A stretch of 64,000 nucleotides of DNA from an uncultured Nitrosomonas sp. (GTDB taxonomy: Bacteria > Pseudomonadota > Gammaproteobacteria > Burkholderiales > Nitrosomonadaceae), in contig CASDLT010000040.1 of NCBI GenBank assembly GCA_949281375.1, forward strand, positions 1 through 64,000, read 5' to 3'. Of this stretch, positions 1-11,858 are shown piece by piece. Each line of letters starts with the position of its first letter. Position 1 is the stretch's first letter. Made by a program: the position numbers and the translations under genes. The notes below the pieces were generated by a model that worked only from the letters and a program-made list of their open reading frames with translations, ran no database searches and was not told the origin of the DNA.

Positions 1-111
1 AAATGGTTCCGATTGAGGGGCTATAATCTGCTGGCCGATGTAGTCTCCGGCATTAAATTCGTTAACGGCATAAAACAACAAACGCGAGATCAAAAACAGG
101 TTGCCGCTTGA
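1..111 (+). mobile_element. C-terminal tail of an insertion-sequence transposase (cut by window edge)
   Basis: An open frame runs from base 1 to a TGA at 109-111 and encodes 36 residues. They include the stretch RLRGYNLLADVVSGIKF and end in QVAA. A short basic tail with a 'LRGY..LA.V..GI.F..GI' pattern is what I recall at the end of some IS transposases (ISNCY/IS1202-like), but the family is uncertain. The bulk of the element lies outside the window and I could not fix its right terminal repeat. The 113 bases after it, up to the next gene, show nothing I can name. Confidence 0.5.
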
Positions 112-224
112 TTCTCCGTACACCAGATTTGACTATAGCTCGAGTATTGACGGCTGGCTGTTAACGGCGTGGTCTATTGACGCCCATGCTGTTGATAGCT
201 TTATTGTTGTACGGATATCCCGAT

Positions 225-1280
225 TCAGGGGTTTGCTTTACTGCTTTTCAGTAAATTGGGCGGTGGACCGATCGGCTCAAAATCCTTCAGCAGCGGCACA
301 TCGCTTTTATTGATCGAGCGAAGATCCATATCGTACGAACCATATGGCCCCCAGCTGCCGGTGAATTGCTTGCCATCCGGCGTGAACGTCCAACACATAT
401 CCTCGCCGCCGGTGTTGATCGCATCACCAAGATTCACCGGCTCCTGCCATTCCCCGGCATCATTTTGCCGTGCAATCCACTCATCATGCCCGCCGCGCGA
501 ACCCAGATCGGTGCGCATGCTGGTGATGATCAGACTTTTGCCGTCCTTCGATAGCCCCGTCCAGTGCATATGATCGCGCTGCGGTGAATTAATCTTCGAC
601 CCCAGACTGACTGGCTTCTGCCACACACCGTCTTTCTTCTCGACCTTCCAGATATCGCTGTCCTGCGTCACGCCTGGCTGGTGATAACTGAAATAAATCA
701 GGCTATCGGAAGCAATGATCGGGCAATGTTCCTCACCAGTCGTCGTATTGATGCTCGGCAATTCCGGCACGTCGTACCAATATCTGGCCGATTGCCACAC
801 GCCATCGACTTTTTGCACCACATACAAATCGCCGGACAGCATATTGCCCGCTTCATAGCGGGTGAAATAAATCACGTTGCCGTCGTCGGAAAAACTCGGC
901 TCCAGATCCCACGCCGCGGTATTGATGTTCGGCCCCACCTTCGGATCGATGCCCGGCCCCAGATGAACCGGCTCCTGCCATTCGCCATTGACCTGCTGCG
1001 ACATCCAGATATCGAAACTGTAATGACCGCCGGGCGACGGAATGCTGCCCTCGCGCGTCGACACAAAAATCGCCGTCTTGCCGTCGGCACTATAAGTAAT
1101 CTCCATCTCCGACCCAGACGTATTGATTTTCCCGCCGATGCTGTTTGACACGCGCGGATGCTCTGTTGCCGCGCCGCTGCTTGAATCGTGCATGCCGGGC
1201 ATGGCGTGGGAAATACCGTGCGTTAAGATAAATACCATCCAAAAGGAACGGATTTTGGAAATACAAAATTTTGCTTTCAT
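225..1280 (-). CDS. Secreted TolB/PD40-type beta-propeller protein
   Basis: This 351-aa protein starts with a Sec-type signal sequence: basic residues MKAKFCISKIR, a hydrophobic run, and a probable cut after ISHA. The rest is built of repeats of the PD40/WD40-like type seen in TolB. Several contain 'FS.DG..IYF' or 'S.DGK..I' strands and repeated 'NGEWQEPV.LG' segments. Such propellers are periplasmic or extracellular and usually bind proteins or sugars; no catalytic motif is evident. It stands alone, downstream of hsdR on the same strand but separated by about 150 bases, so it is probably a separate transcript. A TATAAT-like box lies on its strand near 1325-1330. The exact function is unknown. 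Confidence 0.75.
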   Translation of the reverse strand: MKAKFCISKIRSFWMVFILTHGISHAMPGMHDSSSGAATEHPRVSNSIGGKINTSGSEMEITYSADGKTAIFVSTREGSIPSPGGHYSFDIWMSQQVNGEWQEPVHLGPGIDPKVGPNINTAAWDLEPSFSDDGNVIYFTRYEAGNMLSGDLYVVQKVDGVWQSARYWYDVPELPSINTTTGEEHCPIIASDSLIYFSYHQPGVTQDSDIWKVEKKDGVWQKPVSLGSKINSPQRDHMHWTGLSKDGKSLIITSMRTDLGSRGGHDEWIARQNDAGEWQEPVNLGDAINTGGEDMCWTFTPDGKQFTGSWGPYGSYDMDLRSINKSDVPLLKDFEPIGPPPNLLKSSKANP

Positions 1281-1432
1281 ACATTACCTGACGGATTTTA
1301 AAATGAATAATAAAGTGCATGCATTATAGTCTTAGCCCTAACTTTACTAGTTTGTGTAACGGAGTTTCGCATCCGTCCGCATCAAGTTCAGCCAATCTGC
1401 ACAAAACTAATGATTGCGGCGATTAATAGACT

Positions 1433-4400
1433 TTATAGTTCAAACCCGCCGCTGATTATGAACTTTCGTAATAACTGATCCACCTTTATATTTACTTTGT
1501 AAGCCAGAAGGGTTGCCCCTTCCTGATTTTCAAAATAGCCCTTTGCTTTGCCATGATCCACCGTACTTTTCAAGCTATCAAAGCGCCCATATTCATTAAG
1601 GTTTGCCTCGGTGATACCAGTGTTCATCATGGCTCTTAACTTGGCTTCATCCAAACCCATAAGTTCGGCGATGTTATGTATTTGAGCCTCTTTAGCCGTA
1701 AATTGATACTCGGTTATATAGTCCCTAAAGGTTTTTTGGGTATCAACAGCTAAATTGCCACTTTGTACATCATGCAGAAAAATATTCGCATACTTCTGTT
1801 CTTCTTGCGTCAGCGATGCAAACGACTTATGTAATTCATCGAGCGTTTTTTGAACCTGCTCGCCGCCGTCACCCGCTTGCCTGAGGATTCTTAAATACTT
1901 CTCGAAGCGGGAGTTCATGTAATTGGCATCTATGATGCCGGTATCAATTTGCGTTAAATAACCGTCAATATCAAATGGAACATCAAAGTCGCCAACACCG
2001 CTTCCACCACTGAAGAGCTCCTTATACCGTAGCGCCAAAATCAGGTAGGTATTTTCATCAAATGTTAAGCGCACCGATGACTTGGGTTTTCCTTTTCCTT
2101 GGTTAAATTCGTATGATGGTTGACTCCATTTGAAGCCCTGTATTTTCGCCGCTTCAAGATACTCATTCAATGCTTTAAAAAGTTTTGCAAACTTGCCGCG
2201 TTCCGTAAGGCCATCAGGCAGTTTTTGAAAGTCTGCCACGCCAGCCTGTGCGAACAACTCAGCAATGTCTTCGTAAATGGCGTTCATTTTATTCAAATTA
2301 CCTTCCAGCCGCTGCGCAAACAGCGCAACTGGTTTATTGCCCGAATACAGCTTAACCGCACGGTTAATATGCTGCTCCATGGTATGAGGCTTGCGGTAAT
2401 AACGGATGGTGCCAAAAGGTTTGTCTGGGCCGAATAAGCGGTTGGTTCTGGAGAACGCCTGAATGATATTTTCGTACTTAAGCACTTTATCCAGATACAA
2501 GGTATTGAGCCATTTTGAATCAAAGCCTGTCAGCATTTGATCGACCACAATCAACAAATTGATTTGTTGTCCGGGTGTTTTTTCTACTCTGGCATAAGGT
2601 GTTTTATGCGCGAGTCTTGCAGCAATATCCTTTTTAAATTGAGCATGGCTGGCAAAAGTAAAATCCTGCCCATAGCGTGCGTTATAGTCTTCGATGACTT
2701 CCAGTAAACCCTCTGTTTTAAACGATGCTCCGCCATTGTTATCAATATTCGGGTCAAACAACGCAGTGATGTTTAGGTCAGTCTTGGCTGTTTTTATCAG
2801 CCGGTAATACGCTATCGCCTCATTGATGCTGCTGGTCGCCAATAACGCATGAAACTTGCCGTTTTGGCTCAAGGTTAACCACGTTTCCAATATATCCTCG
2901 ACGACTTTCTCTTGATGCTCCAGCCTCTCGTATTGCACTGTTGGCACGAAATCTTCTATGCCCTTCACGTATTTCCCATCGCCACCCAAATAACCAGACA
3001 TTTTGACGTGCTGCATGTAGTGATTGAAGATTTCTTTTTTCTTGGGGTCTGCGAGTGCTTCTGCTTCACTGTTTGCCTTGGCTTTTTCAAGCGCCACCGC
3101 TTTGCGTAAATCAGTGTCTTTGTAAGTCAGCACTTTGTAAGGGTCAAAGCCCAATACGTTTTTATCGCGTATGCCATCCGCAATGCTGTACCGGTGCAAT
3201 TCATCGCCAAATACCGTCGCCGTGGTATTCATTTGCCGTTGGTTTTCATCGTGAATGGGAGTGCCCGTAAACCCGAAAAACAATGCATTGGGAAAAGTCT
3301 GTTTGATCGTGATGAGCATGTCGCCAAAAGTCGACCGGTGTGCTTCATCCACAATGAAGACGATCCTTTTCGCGCGCATGATCTCGACATCACGGGCATT
3401 CAGCCCCTCGTCCTCATCCTTGATGTTACTCATCTTTTGAATGGAGGTCACAATCAAGGTATTGGCAGGGTCATTGCTTTTGAGTTTGGTGACTAACATA
3501 CCGGTGTTCTCGGTGGCTTGCACATCGTCATTTTCATCGGCAAAGCCCTGATACTGCTGTAATGATTGCGTACCCAGTTCGATTCTATCCATCAAAAAAA
3601 TCACCTTGTCGGCATCTTTTGAGTTGGCAATTAACTGCGCGGATTTAAAACTGGTCATGGTTTTGCCGGAACCCGTGGTGTGCCAGATATAACCACCCAG
3701 TTGGTTGGTGTTTTTCCAATCGGCTTTGGCCACCTTGGTCGAGATGGCATTGGCGGCAAAATACTGGTAACTGCGCATCACCTTAAGCACGCCATCGGTA
3801 TCGTCCGCCACGGTGTAAAACCCAATCAACTGATGCGCCATCGGGATTGAAAGCAAGGAAGAAGCAATCGCCTTCCAATACTGAATAGGCTCGTTGTTAA
3901 AATCCGCCCAATGAAAATAAAAGTCTTTATTGAATTTGCCATCCGGGCCCGGGTTGGCGAAATACAACGCCTCTTGCGGTTCCATCGCCACAAACACCTG
4001 CACCAGCGCAAAAATGCCCGAAAACAATCTCTCATGCGCATATTTTTCGATTTGATGACATGCCTGGCTCACCGCCACGCCGCTTTTTTTAAGCTCGACA
4101 TGAATCACCGGCATGCCATTGATCAGCAGCATTAAATCGCCACGGCGGTCATTGAGTATTTTCGATTGGCTTTTAAATCTGGGCTGCTGCACTATCTGAT
4201 AACGGCTTTGCCCTGCGGCAATTTCTCGGCGGTCATAAATCTTCAGACTGATTTCTTTACCCAGATGCAAGATGTCGGCTGGGTTATCCCGCGTAATCGC
4301 TACCGTTTTGCCATTGATAAAGCCATTGAGTTTAAGCGGTGTGCGTAAGCTGGCAATCTGCTCCAAAATCTGCTGCATCTCGCCATCCGTCAGCGGGGTA

Positions 4401-4564
4401 TCGTTTAAATGGTCACGCTCGCGATTATTCTCAAATAAAATCTGCGCCCAGTTTTTCAATAAATCCGCCTCTGACGGATTTTTCAACACCGCCTTTTCCC
4501 AGCCCTTATTGAAAAGTTCATCGATCAAGGCGGCTTCAAATTGCGCTTCAGAGGGGTAGGTCAT
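1433..4564 (-). CDS. hsdR: Type I restriction endonuclease, R (motor/nuclease) subunit
   Basis: This 1043-aa protein is the ATP-dependent translocase and nuclease of a type I restriction system. The N-terminal PD-(D/E)XK nuclease shows D143 and E157-L-K159. The SF2 helicase motor follows, with Walker A TGSGKT at about 297-302, the DEAH box at 406-409 and TGTP at about 433-436. Length is normal for HsdR. Its ATG overlaps the vapC stop codon by four bases (ATGA), so it should be translationally coupled to the toxin gene and be part of the hsdM-hsdS-vapB-vapC-hsdR transcript. It acts in complex with HsdM and HsdS and cuts DNA lacking the host methylation pattern. The frame looks intact. Confidence 0.95.
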   Translation of the reverse strand: MTYPSEAQFEAALIDELFNKGWEKAVLKNPSEADLLKNWAQILFENNRERDHLNDTPLTDGEMQQILEQIASLRTPLKLNGFINGKTVAITRDNPADILHLGKEISLKIYDRREIAAGQSRYQIVQQPRFKSQSKILNDRRGDLMLLINGMPVIHVELKKSGVAVSQACHQIEKYAHERLFSGIFALVQVFVAMEPQEALYFANPGPDGKFNKDFYFHWADFNNEPIQYWKAIASSLLSIPMAHQLIGFYTVADDTDGVLKVMRSYQYFAANAISTKVAKADWKNTNQLGGYIWHTTGSGKTMTSFKSAQLIANSKDADKVIFLMDRIELGTQSLQQYQGFADENDDVQATENTGMLVTKLKSNDPANTLIVTSIQKMSNIKDEDEGLNARDVEIMRAKRIVFIVDEAHRSTFGDMLITIKQTFPNALFFGFTGTPIHDENQRQMNTTATVFGDELHRYSIADGIRDKNVLGFDPYKVLTYKDTDLRKAVALEKAKANSEAEALADPKKKEIFNHYMQHVKMSGYLGGDGKYVKGIEDFVPTVQYERLEHQEKVVEDILETWLTLSQNGKFHALLATSSINEAIAYYRLIKTAKTDLNITALFDPNIDNNGGASFKTEGLLEVIEDYNARYGQDFTFASHAQFKKDIAARLAHKTPYARVEKTPGQQINLLIVVDQMLTGFDSKWLNTLYLDKVLKYENIIQAFSRTNRLFGPDKPFGTIRYYRKPHTMEQHINRAVKLYSGNKPVALFAQRLEGNLNKMNAIYEDIAELFAQAGVADFQKLPDGLTERGKFAKLFKALNEYLEAAKIQGFKWSQPSYEFNQGKGKPKSSVRLTFDENTYLILALRYKELFSGGSGVGDFDVPFDIDGYLTQIDTGIIDANYMNSRFEKYLRILRQAGDGGEQVQKTLDELHKSFASLTQEEQKYANIFLHDVQSGNLAVDTQKTFRDYITEYQFTAKEAQIHNIAELMGLDEAKLRAMMNTGITEANLNEYGRFDSLKSTVDHGKAKGYFENQEGATLLAYKVNIKVDQLLRKFIISGGFEL

Positions 4565-4968
4565 AGGCTCCAGTTTTCAATTCTCAGGCTATGCACACGC
4601 TCGAACTCACCTACATTATTAGTCACTAAAGTGGCATCCATTGCCAGTGCATGGCAGGCAATCCACAAATCATTCGCGCCAATCGGTGTGCCAGAAGTTT
4701 TAAGCTGGGTAAAATGCACCGCATAGTGCTGGCAAATTTTTGCATCAATCGCATATTCCACAGGGATGCTCAGCGTAAGCTGTTTAATCTGCTTTTGCAC
4801 CTGCGCTTTACGCACACTGCGCTCAGCACCTTTTAACAACTCCGCGTAAGTAATAAAAGACATACACAACACATCATCGTCACTGAGCGCATTCACCCGC
4901 TCTGCAACCGCGACGGGTTTATTTTTCAGCAAATAAATAATGATATTGGTATCGAGCATATACCTCAT
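4561..4968 (-). CDS. vapC: VapC-type PIN-domain toxin ribonuclease
   Basis: This is a 135-aa PIN-domain protein. The conserved acidic residues are visible: D6 in the N-terminal MLDTNIIIYL, E43 in TYAELLKG, D100 in GANDLWIACHAL, and N117 in TNNVGEF. VapC toxins are Mg-dependent RNases, typically cutting tRNA or rRNA, and are held inactive by VapB. The start codon overlaps the vapB stop (ATGA) and the stop overlaps the hsdR start (again ATGA), so it sits inside the restriction operon. Its target RNA cannot be told from the sequence. Confidence 0.93.
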   Translation of the reverse strand: MRYMLDTNIIIYLLKNKPVAVAERVNALSDDDVLCMSFITYAELLKGAERSVRKAQVQKQIKQLTLSIPVEYAIDAKICQHYAVHFTQLKTSGTPIGANDLWIACHALAMDATLVTNNVGEFERVHSLRIENWSL

Positions 4969-5219
4969 AAAGCATCTCTATCTTGCAGCGTTTGCGCTGT
5001 TGAAACATCCTCTGCCAATGCCTCAACAAAATCATCGTCAAACTGCGTGAGTGCCGCTAGCAAGCTATCGCCCCGTTTAGGCTTTATGGGGTGAATCACA
5101 AGGTCGCCATTCTCCGCACGGCTTATTTCAACTTGCTGAACATCCAATTGAAAAGCCTGCGGAATGCGTACCGCCTGGCTATTGCCATTCATAAACACCC
5201 GTGTCGTTAGTGTTTGCAT
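4965..5219 (-). CDS. vapB: VapB-type antitoxin (AbrB/SpoVT fold)
   Basis: This is an 84-aa antitoxin. The N-terminal MQTLTTRVFMNGNSQAVRIP is the typical swapped-hairpin AbrB/VapB DNA-binding domain with the 'NGNSQAVRIP' signature. The C-terminal acidic helix is the part expected to block VapC. I chose the ATG at 5219 because an AGGGAG Shine-Dalgarno lies just upstream; an in-frame start 18 bases earlier is possible. About 110 non-coding bases separate it from hsdS, room for its own autoregulated promoter. VapB-VapC complexes usually repress their own promoter. Confidence 0.92.
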   Translation of the reverse strand: MQTLTTRVFMNGNSQAVRIPQAFQLDVQQVEISRAENGDLVIHPIKPKRGDSLLAALTQFDDDFVEALAEDVSTAQTLQDRDAL

Positions 5220-5348
5220 GATGTCGATCTCCCTCAATGAATGTGTGTACCAGTATGTATGTATTTTAAACAGGGCTCAGCGATAATGCAACGTTACTTT
5301 TGCACGGTGTGCTGGATTAAAAATAGAATCGAAAAACCAACTATTTCC

Positions 5349-6590
5349 TTAGACAAACATCTTTTCCAAGCAGGCGCTTTTGAAATTCTTGAGTTTTTCT
5401 AACTCGGTTTGGTGCAGGGTAATCAGCTTGTCGAGGTTTTGGAAATATGTGCCGATTTTTTCTTGTTCTTCAATTGTAGGTAGAGGGATGTCTATTGATG
5501 CAATTTGAGTTAAAGACAAATTGGGTTGTGCACCTACAGTCGGATTTTTTTTAACAAACTCATCCAAAGCTTTGCTTCTTAAAAAAGTTAATATGAAACT
5601 AATGCTGTTTTTGTTAAGCCTTATTATCGCTAGAGCTTGGTTTGTATTTGCTGGTAACAGGCTTTTGTTTACTAAAGCAACACGACCTAGTGTCCCTGCT
5701 ATTGAAAACAAAATATCATTTTCTTGCAGTTGTGACCGCTTTAGGTATTTTTCATGTTCATCTAGTGTTATTTTTGATGTAACAAAAATTTCACCAGATT
5801 GAGAGTCGATGTTTTCAATCTTTATAAAGTTTACGGTTTTATTTCCAGCTTTTATTAAAGGTGTCGTACCTTTTGTAATTAGCGAAGTTATGTCACTCAA
5901 CTTAGACATACCCCAAGCCCCCGCAAAGCCTTTAAAACGGATTTCTGAAATATCCGCGCCTTGTTTGGGGAACATTTTTTCAAGCATGGCTTTTTTGAGG
6001 TTGGTCAGCTTGCTGACCTTAGCTTGATGCAAGCTAATCAGCTTGTCGAGGTGTTGGAAATAACTGCCTATTTGGGTTTGTTCAGTAACTTCTGGTAATA
6101 AAACCTTAAACTTTTTCATGTCTGAAGACAGAATGTGCTTAATTGTATTACCCGTAGTAAAACTCGCAATTTCTTGCTTTGAGATGTCTGTTTGAAATTG
6201 ATAGTTAAGAAAATATGAACACAACTCCCTTTTTTTATCTGCAAAAATAATTAAAGCGTGTGCGGCAGTGTTGTTCAGTTCAGGGGGGATAACGGCGGAA
6301 TGTCCAACATGCCCGGATTGAACCATTACAATATCACCAGCATGCAACAAATTATCTTGTTGTTTTTTGTAGAAATAATCATTGATAAATACTTCATTAT
6401 TTCTATTTATGTGTCCATTCTTTACATTATTTGATTCTAAGTAAAAATGGCCTTCATTGACGTAGTATGGCGTTGCAGTTCCAACAAATGCATTTTTAAT
6501 TTTACTAAAAAGGCTATCTAACTCACTCTCTACCCAATCATCTGCAAATTTGTTGAATCGAATGGCAGGTACTTTCTTCATTTCAGCCAT
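5349..6590 (-). CDS. hsdS: Type I restriction-modification specificity subunit S
   Basis: This 413-aa protein recognises the bipartite DNA target and fixes the sequence specificity of the methylase and restriction complex. Two target-recognition domains (about 10-170 and 220-375) are each followed by a conserved coiled-coil spacer. The two spacers are near copies: EQTQIGSYFQHLDKLISLHQ and, at the C-terminus, EEQEKIGTYFQNLDKLITLH. Each ends in a Leu-Lys-rich helix and 'LEKMF'. The DNA is AT-richer than hsdM, as usual for exchangeable specificity genes. The start is one base after the hsdM stop, so coupling is tight. Confidence 0.95.
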   Translation of the reverse strand: MAEMKKVPAIRFNKFADDWVESELDSLFSKIKNAFVGTATPYYVNEGHFYLESNNVKNGHINRNNEVFINDYFYKKQQDNLLHAGDIVMVQSGHVGHSAVIPPELNNTAAHALIIFADKKRELCSYFLNYQFQTDISKQEIASFTTGNTIKHILSSDMKKFKVLLPEVTEQTQIGSYFQHLDKLISLHQAKVSKLTNLKKAMLEKMFPKQGADISEIRFKGFAGAWGMSKLSDITSLITKGTTPLIKAGNKTVNFIKIENIDSQSGEIFVTSKITLDEHEKYLKRSQLQENDILFSIAGTLGRVALVNKSLLPANTNQALAIIRLNKNSISFILTFLRSKALDEFVKKNPTVGAQPNLSLTQIASIDIPLPTIEEQEKIGTYFQNLDKLITLHQTELEKLKNFKSACLEKMFV

Positions 6591-6591
6591 G

Positions 6592-9177
6592 TTATTCAGC
6601 CTTCAAAAACGCTTTAAACTCAGCCAAGCCTTGCATATCAAAGGCGTTGCCGGTGAGTTCGTCTATCATGTTGGCGAGCTCGCCCTCTGTGCTTTCAATT
6701 TCTTTGGCTACATCTGCATAGGTGGTGGCGTATTTATCGGCCAGTGCTTGCACTTGGGTAGTCAGGGTTTGTATCAGCACGGTGGGCAATTGGAGGATAG
6801 CGCCCACCAGTGGGTGTATCCATTTATGCTCCAATAGCTCAAACACTTGTGCATCGCTTAAGCCCTCAATAGTGGCTTTGGTTTTTAGGTGAAGCTGTGC
6901 TGTCTCAAGTTTCACTTGTTTTTTGAGTTCTTTTTCTTCAGCGATTAAGGCATCTACTTTGATGGTTTTCGCCTCTATGCTTTCCTCAGCAAATGCGCCT
7001 TGTTTTTTCGCTTCGGCTTTAAGCTGTTTGGCTTCTTTGGCGATGGCGCTTGCTACAAAGGCATCCATGCCTTCGTTCACTATTTCGCTTTCTTTTTCTT
7101 CTTCCGTCAGTGAATCGAGTATTTCCTCTAGCTCTGCACCTATCTCTGCCAAGCGGTTTTCTTTGTGTTGGAGTTGTTGCAGGTCATCGTTTAAGTAGGT
7201 TTTTTGCACGAGCTCAAACGGTAGTATGTGACCTAGCCAGCCTTCTTGTATTTCTTGCTCTCTACCGTCTTTTTTCTTGGTGACGATATTGGGGTCTACT
7301 TGCTTGGTGGCAGCAAAGCCTTCGGTTTGGATGATTTCCAAATCCACGGCAATGGTCGCCCAGTGGTCATCGAGCAGTTGGTAGGCTTGGTATTGATCAA
7401 TCAGCGGGATAGGGGCTAAACGGCTGAAAATATCGCAACTCAATACCGTGAGTTGCTTTTGAATACTGAGCGTTTGCATTGGCGTGATTAAGGCTTGCTT
7501 GAGATAAGCATTAAAATCAGCAAAGGCGCTACTAAACTTGGTGGCAAAGGCTTGCACATCGGCATGTTGGGTAATGGCGGCTTTAATATCGGCCACATCG
7601 AGCTCAGCGTAATCGCTGGATTTAGCTTTAAACAAGCTGGCTTTTAATGTTGGGAAGGCTTGCCAAAACTCTGCCAGTGCGTGGATTTCTCGCTCTGGAA
7701 TACCGCCAAACATAGTGGCGTAAATATCCCATGTTTCTGCGGGTTCGGATGAATCGACATAACGTGGAATGTTGAGGTTGTAGTCGTTTTCACGAATCTG
7801 GTCACGGCTGACCGCTTTGGCGTACTTATCTATCGTTTGCCGCGCAATCACGGTGTCGGTAATACGTTTAATATCGGAGGCTCTGAGCTTGTTGTTTTTG
7901 CCGACTTTAATAAAGCCTTTTGAGGCATCGACAATCAGCACATCGGTATTGGCGCGTTTTTGTTTGAGCACCATGATGATGGTGGGAATGCCCGTGCCAA
8001 AGAAGATGTTGGCGGGCAGGCCGATAATGGCGTCAATGTGGTTGGCTTCAATGAGTTTTTGACGAATTTGCCCTTCTTCACCGCCCCGGAACAGCACACC
8101 ATGCGGCAAGACAATGGTCATCATGCCATCGGGTTTTAAGTGATAGAGATCATGCAGTAAAAAGGCGTAATCGGCTTTGGTTTTGGGCGCCAAGCCAAAA
8201 CGGGCATACCTCGGGTCGGTATTTTTATGCTCGGGGTCCCACTTTTGGGAGTAAGGGGGATTGGAAACCACCGCATCCACATACAAAGGATTGTAGGAAT
8301 TGGTCGGGTCGCTTTCGTCAAAATAAGGCCAGTCGTCTTCCAGAGTATCGCCGTTACGGGTGACAATGTTGTTGGGCAGGATGCCACGCATGATCAGGTT
8401 CATGCGCGTGAGGTTATAGGTGTTTTGTTTTAGCTCCTGCGCGTAATATTTGATGTTGTTTTCATCATCGATATGCTTGGCAACCGATTGGCCAATATTG
8501 ATAAGCAGGGAGCCTGATCCGCTGGTTGGGTCATAAATCTGGATTTCTTTCTGGTCTTTGACATGATGGGCAACGATTTCTGACATCAACAAGGAGACCT
8601 CGTGGGGCGTATAGAATTCGCCCGCTTTTTTGCCTGCGTTGGCGGCAAACATGCTAATCAGGTATTCATAAATAAAGCCAAGCACGTCGTAATCTTGCTT
8701 GCCATCCATCGGGATGTCTTTGATCAACTGTATCAATTGGCTGATGGCTTTGGTTTGCGCCGCTGCACTTTCTCCTAGCTTGCTCAGGCCTGTTTGCAGG
8801 GTGTCAAAAACGCCATCAAACAGCTTTTTGTGAACCGGGTGAATTAAACGGCTAAAGGCTGACAGCGCATCTCGCACATTGGAAACATCAAAATCTTTCC
8901 CCAGCGTGATCCATGTAGAAAAGAGATTTTCGTAGGCAATGAAATAGCCAATATTGCCTTGGATATGTTCAACTGTTTCTACATCTTTCTCGTTCAAGGC
9001 TTCCTTAATATCTAGGTCAGAAAACCCTACCTTTTTCGCAAACTGTAATTCTTTATCAGATAAATATTTATAAAAAATGAAGCCCAGAATATAGTCTTTG
9101 TATTCATTGGCTTCTATTTTTGAACGCATCTGGTTGGCGGATTCCCAGATTTTGGCTGCTAATTGTTGCTTATTCAT
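6592..9177 (-). CDS. hsdM: Type I DNA adenine methyltransferase, M subunit (long form)
   Basis: This 861-aa protein modifies adenine in the target chosen by HsdS using S-adenosylmethionine. The HsdM N-terminal helical domain covers about 1-150. GEFYTP is at 186-191, SAM motif I is written DPTSGSGSLL (about 216-225) in place of the commoner DPACGTGG, and the catalytic NPPY is at 306-309. Many HsdM proteins are about 500 residues long. Here about 330 more residues follow, including a charged coiled coil near 640-740 rich in Glu, Lys and Ala. It is first in the operon; no strong Shine-Dalgarno is seen. Confidence 0.95.
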   Translation of the reverse strand: MNKQQLAAKIWESANQMRSKIEANEYKDYILGFIFYKYLSDKELQFAKKVGFSDLDIKEALNEKDVETVEHIQGNIGYFIAYENLFSTWITLGKDFDVSNVRDALSAFSRLIHPVHKKLFDGVFDTLQTGLSKLGESAAAQTKAISQLIQLIKDIPMDGKQDYDVLGFIYEYLISMFAANAGKKAGEFYTPHEVSLLMSEIVAHHVKDQKEIQIYDPTSGSGSLLINIGQSVAKHIDDENNIKYYAQELKQNTYNLTRMNLIMRGILPNNIVTRNGDTLEDDWPYFDESDPTNSYNPLYVDAVVSNPPYSQKWDPEHKNTDPRYARFGLAPKTKADYAFLLHDLYHLKPDGMMTIVLPHGVLFRGGEEGQIRQKLIEANHIDAIIGLPANIFFGTGIPTIIMVLKQKRANTDVLIVDASKGFIKVGKNNKLRASDIKRITDTVIARQTIDKYAKAVSRDQIRENDYNLNIPRYVDSSEPAETWDIYATMFGGIPEREIHALAEFWQAFPTLKASLFKAKSSDYAELDVADIKAAITQHADVQAFATKFSSAFADFNAYLKQALITPMQTLSIQKQLTVLSCDIFSRLAPIPLIDQYQAYQLLDDHWATIAVDLEIIQTEGFAATKQVDPNIVTKKKDGREQEIQEGWLGHILPFELVQKTYLNDDLQQLQHKENRLAEIGAELEEILDSLTEEEKESEIVNEGMDAFVASAIAKEAKQLKAEAKKQGAFAEESIEAKTIKVDALIAEEKELKKQVKLETAQLHLKTKATIEGLSDAQVFELLEHKWIHPLVGAILQLPTVLIQTLTTQVQALADKYATTYADVAKEIESTEGELANMIDELTGNAFDMQGLAEFKAFLKAE

Positions 9178-9250
9178 TGGTGAGCTGTATTCCCAAAATG
9201 ATCCCTACATAGCCTACAAGTCATTTGATGAACAAATGTAATCCAGTCTT

Positions 9251-9275
9251 AAAAAAAAGGGCTCTTGACGAGCCC
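9251..9275 (-). terminator. Rho-independent terminator after gyrB
   Basis: On the minus strand GGGCTC, a five-base loop and GAGCCC are followed by eight T residues. It lies about 95 bases past the gyrB stop and before hsdM, so it probably ends the dnaA-dnaN-gyrB transcript and insulates the restriction operon. Confidence 0.85.
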
Positions 9276-9368
9276 CACTTACTCACTAACCATACTTTCA
9301 TTCATTACGTCAGTAAAATTTTAATAACTTGTACTAAATTTCACTTATTTTGGCATTCGATAGCTTTC

Positions 9369-11798
<2,430 letters not shown>

Positions 11799-11858
11799 TT
11801 ATGAATGATTAGGAAATGATGCCAAGGATGCGCTGAGGCAGGTTAGCAGCAGAGAGCG

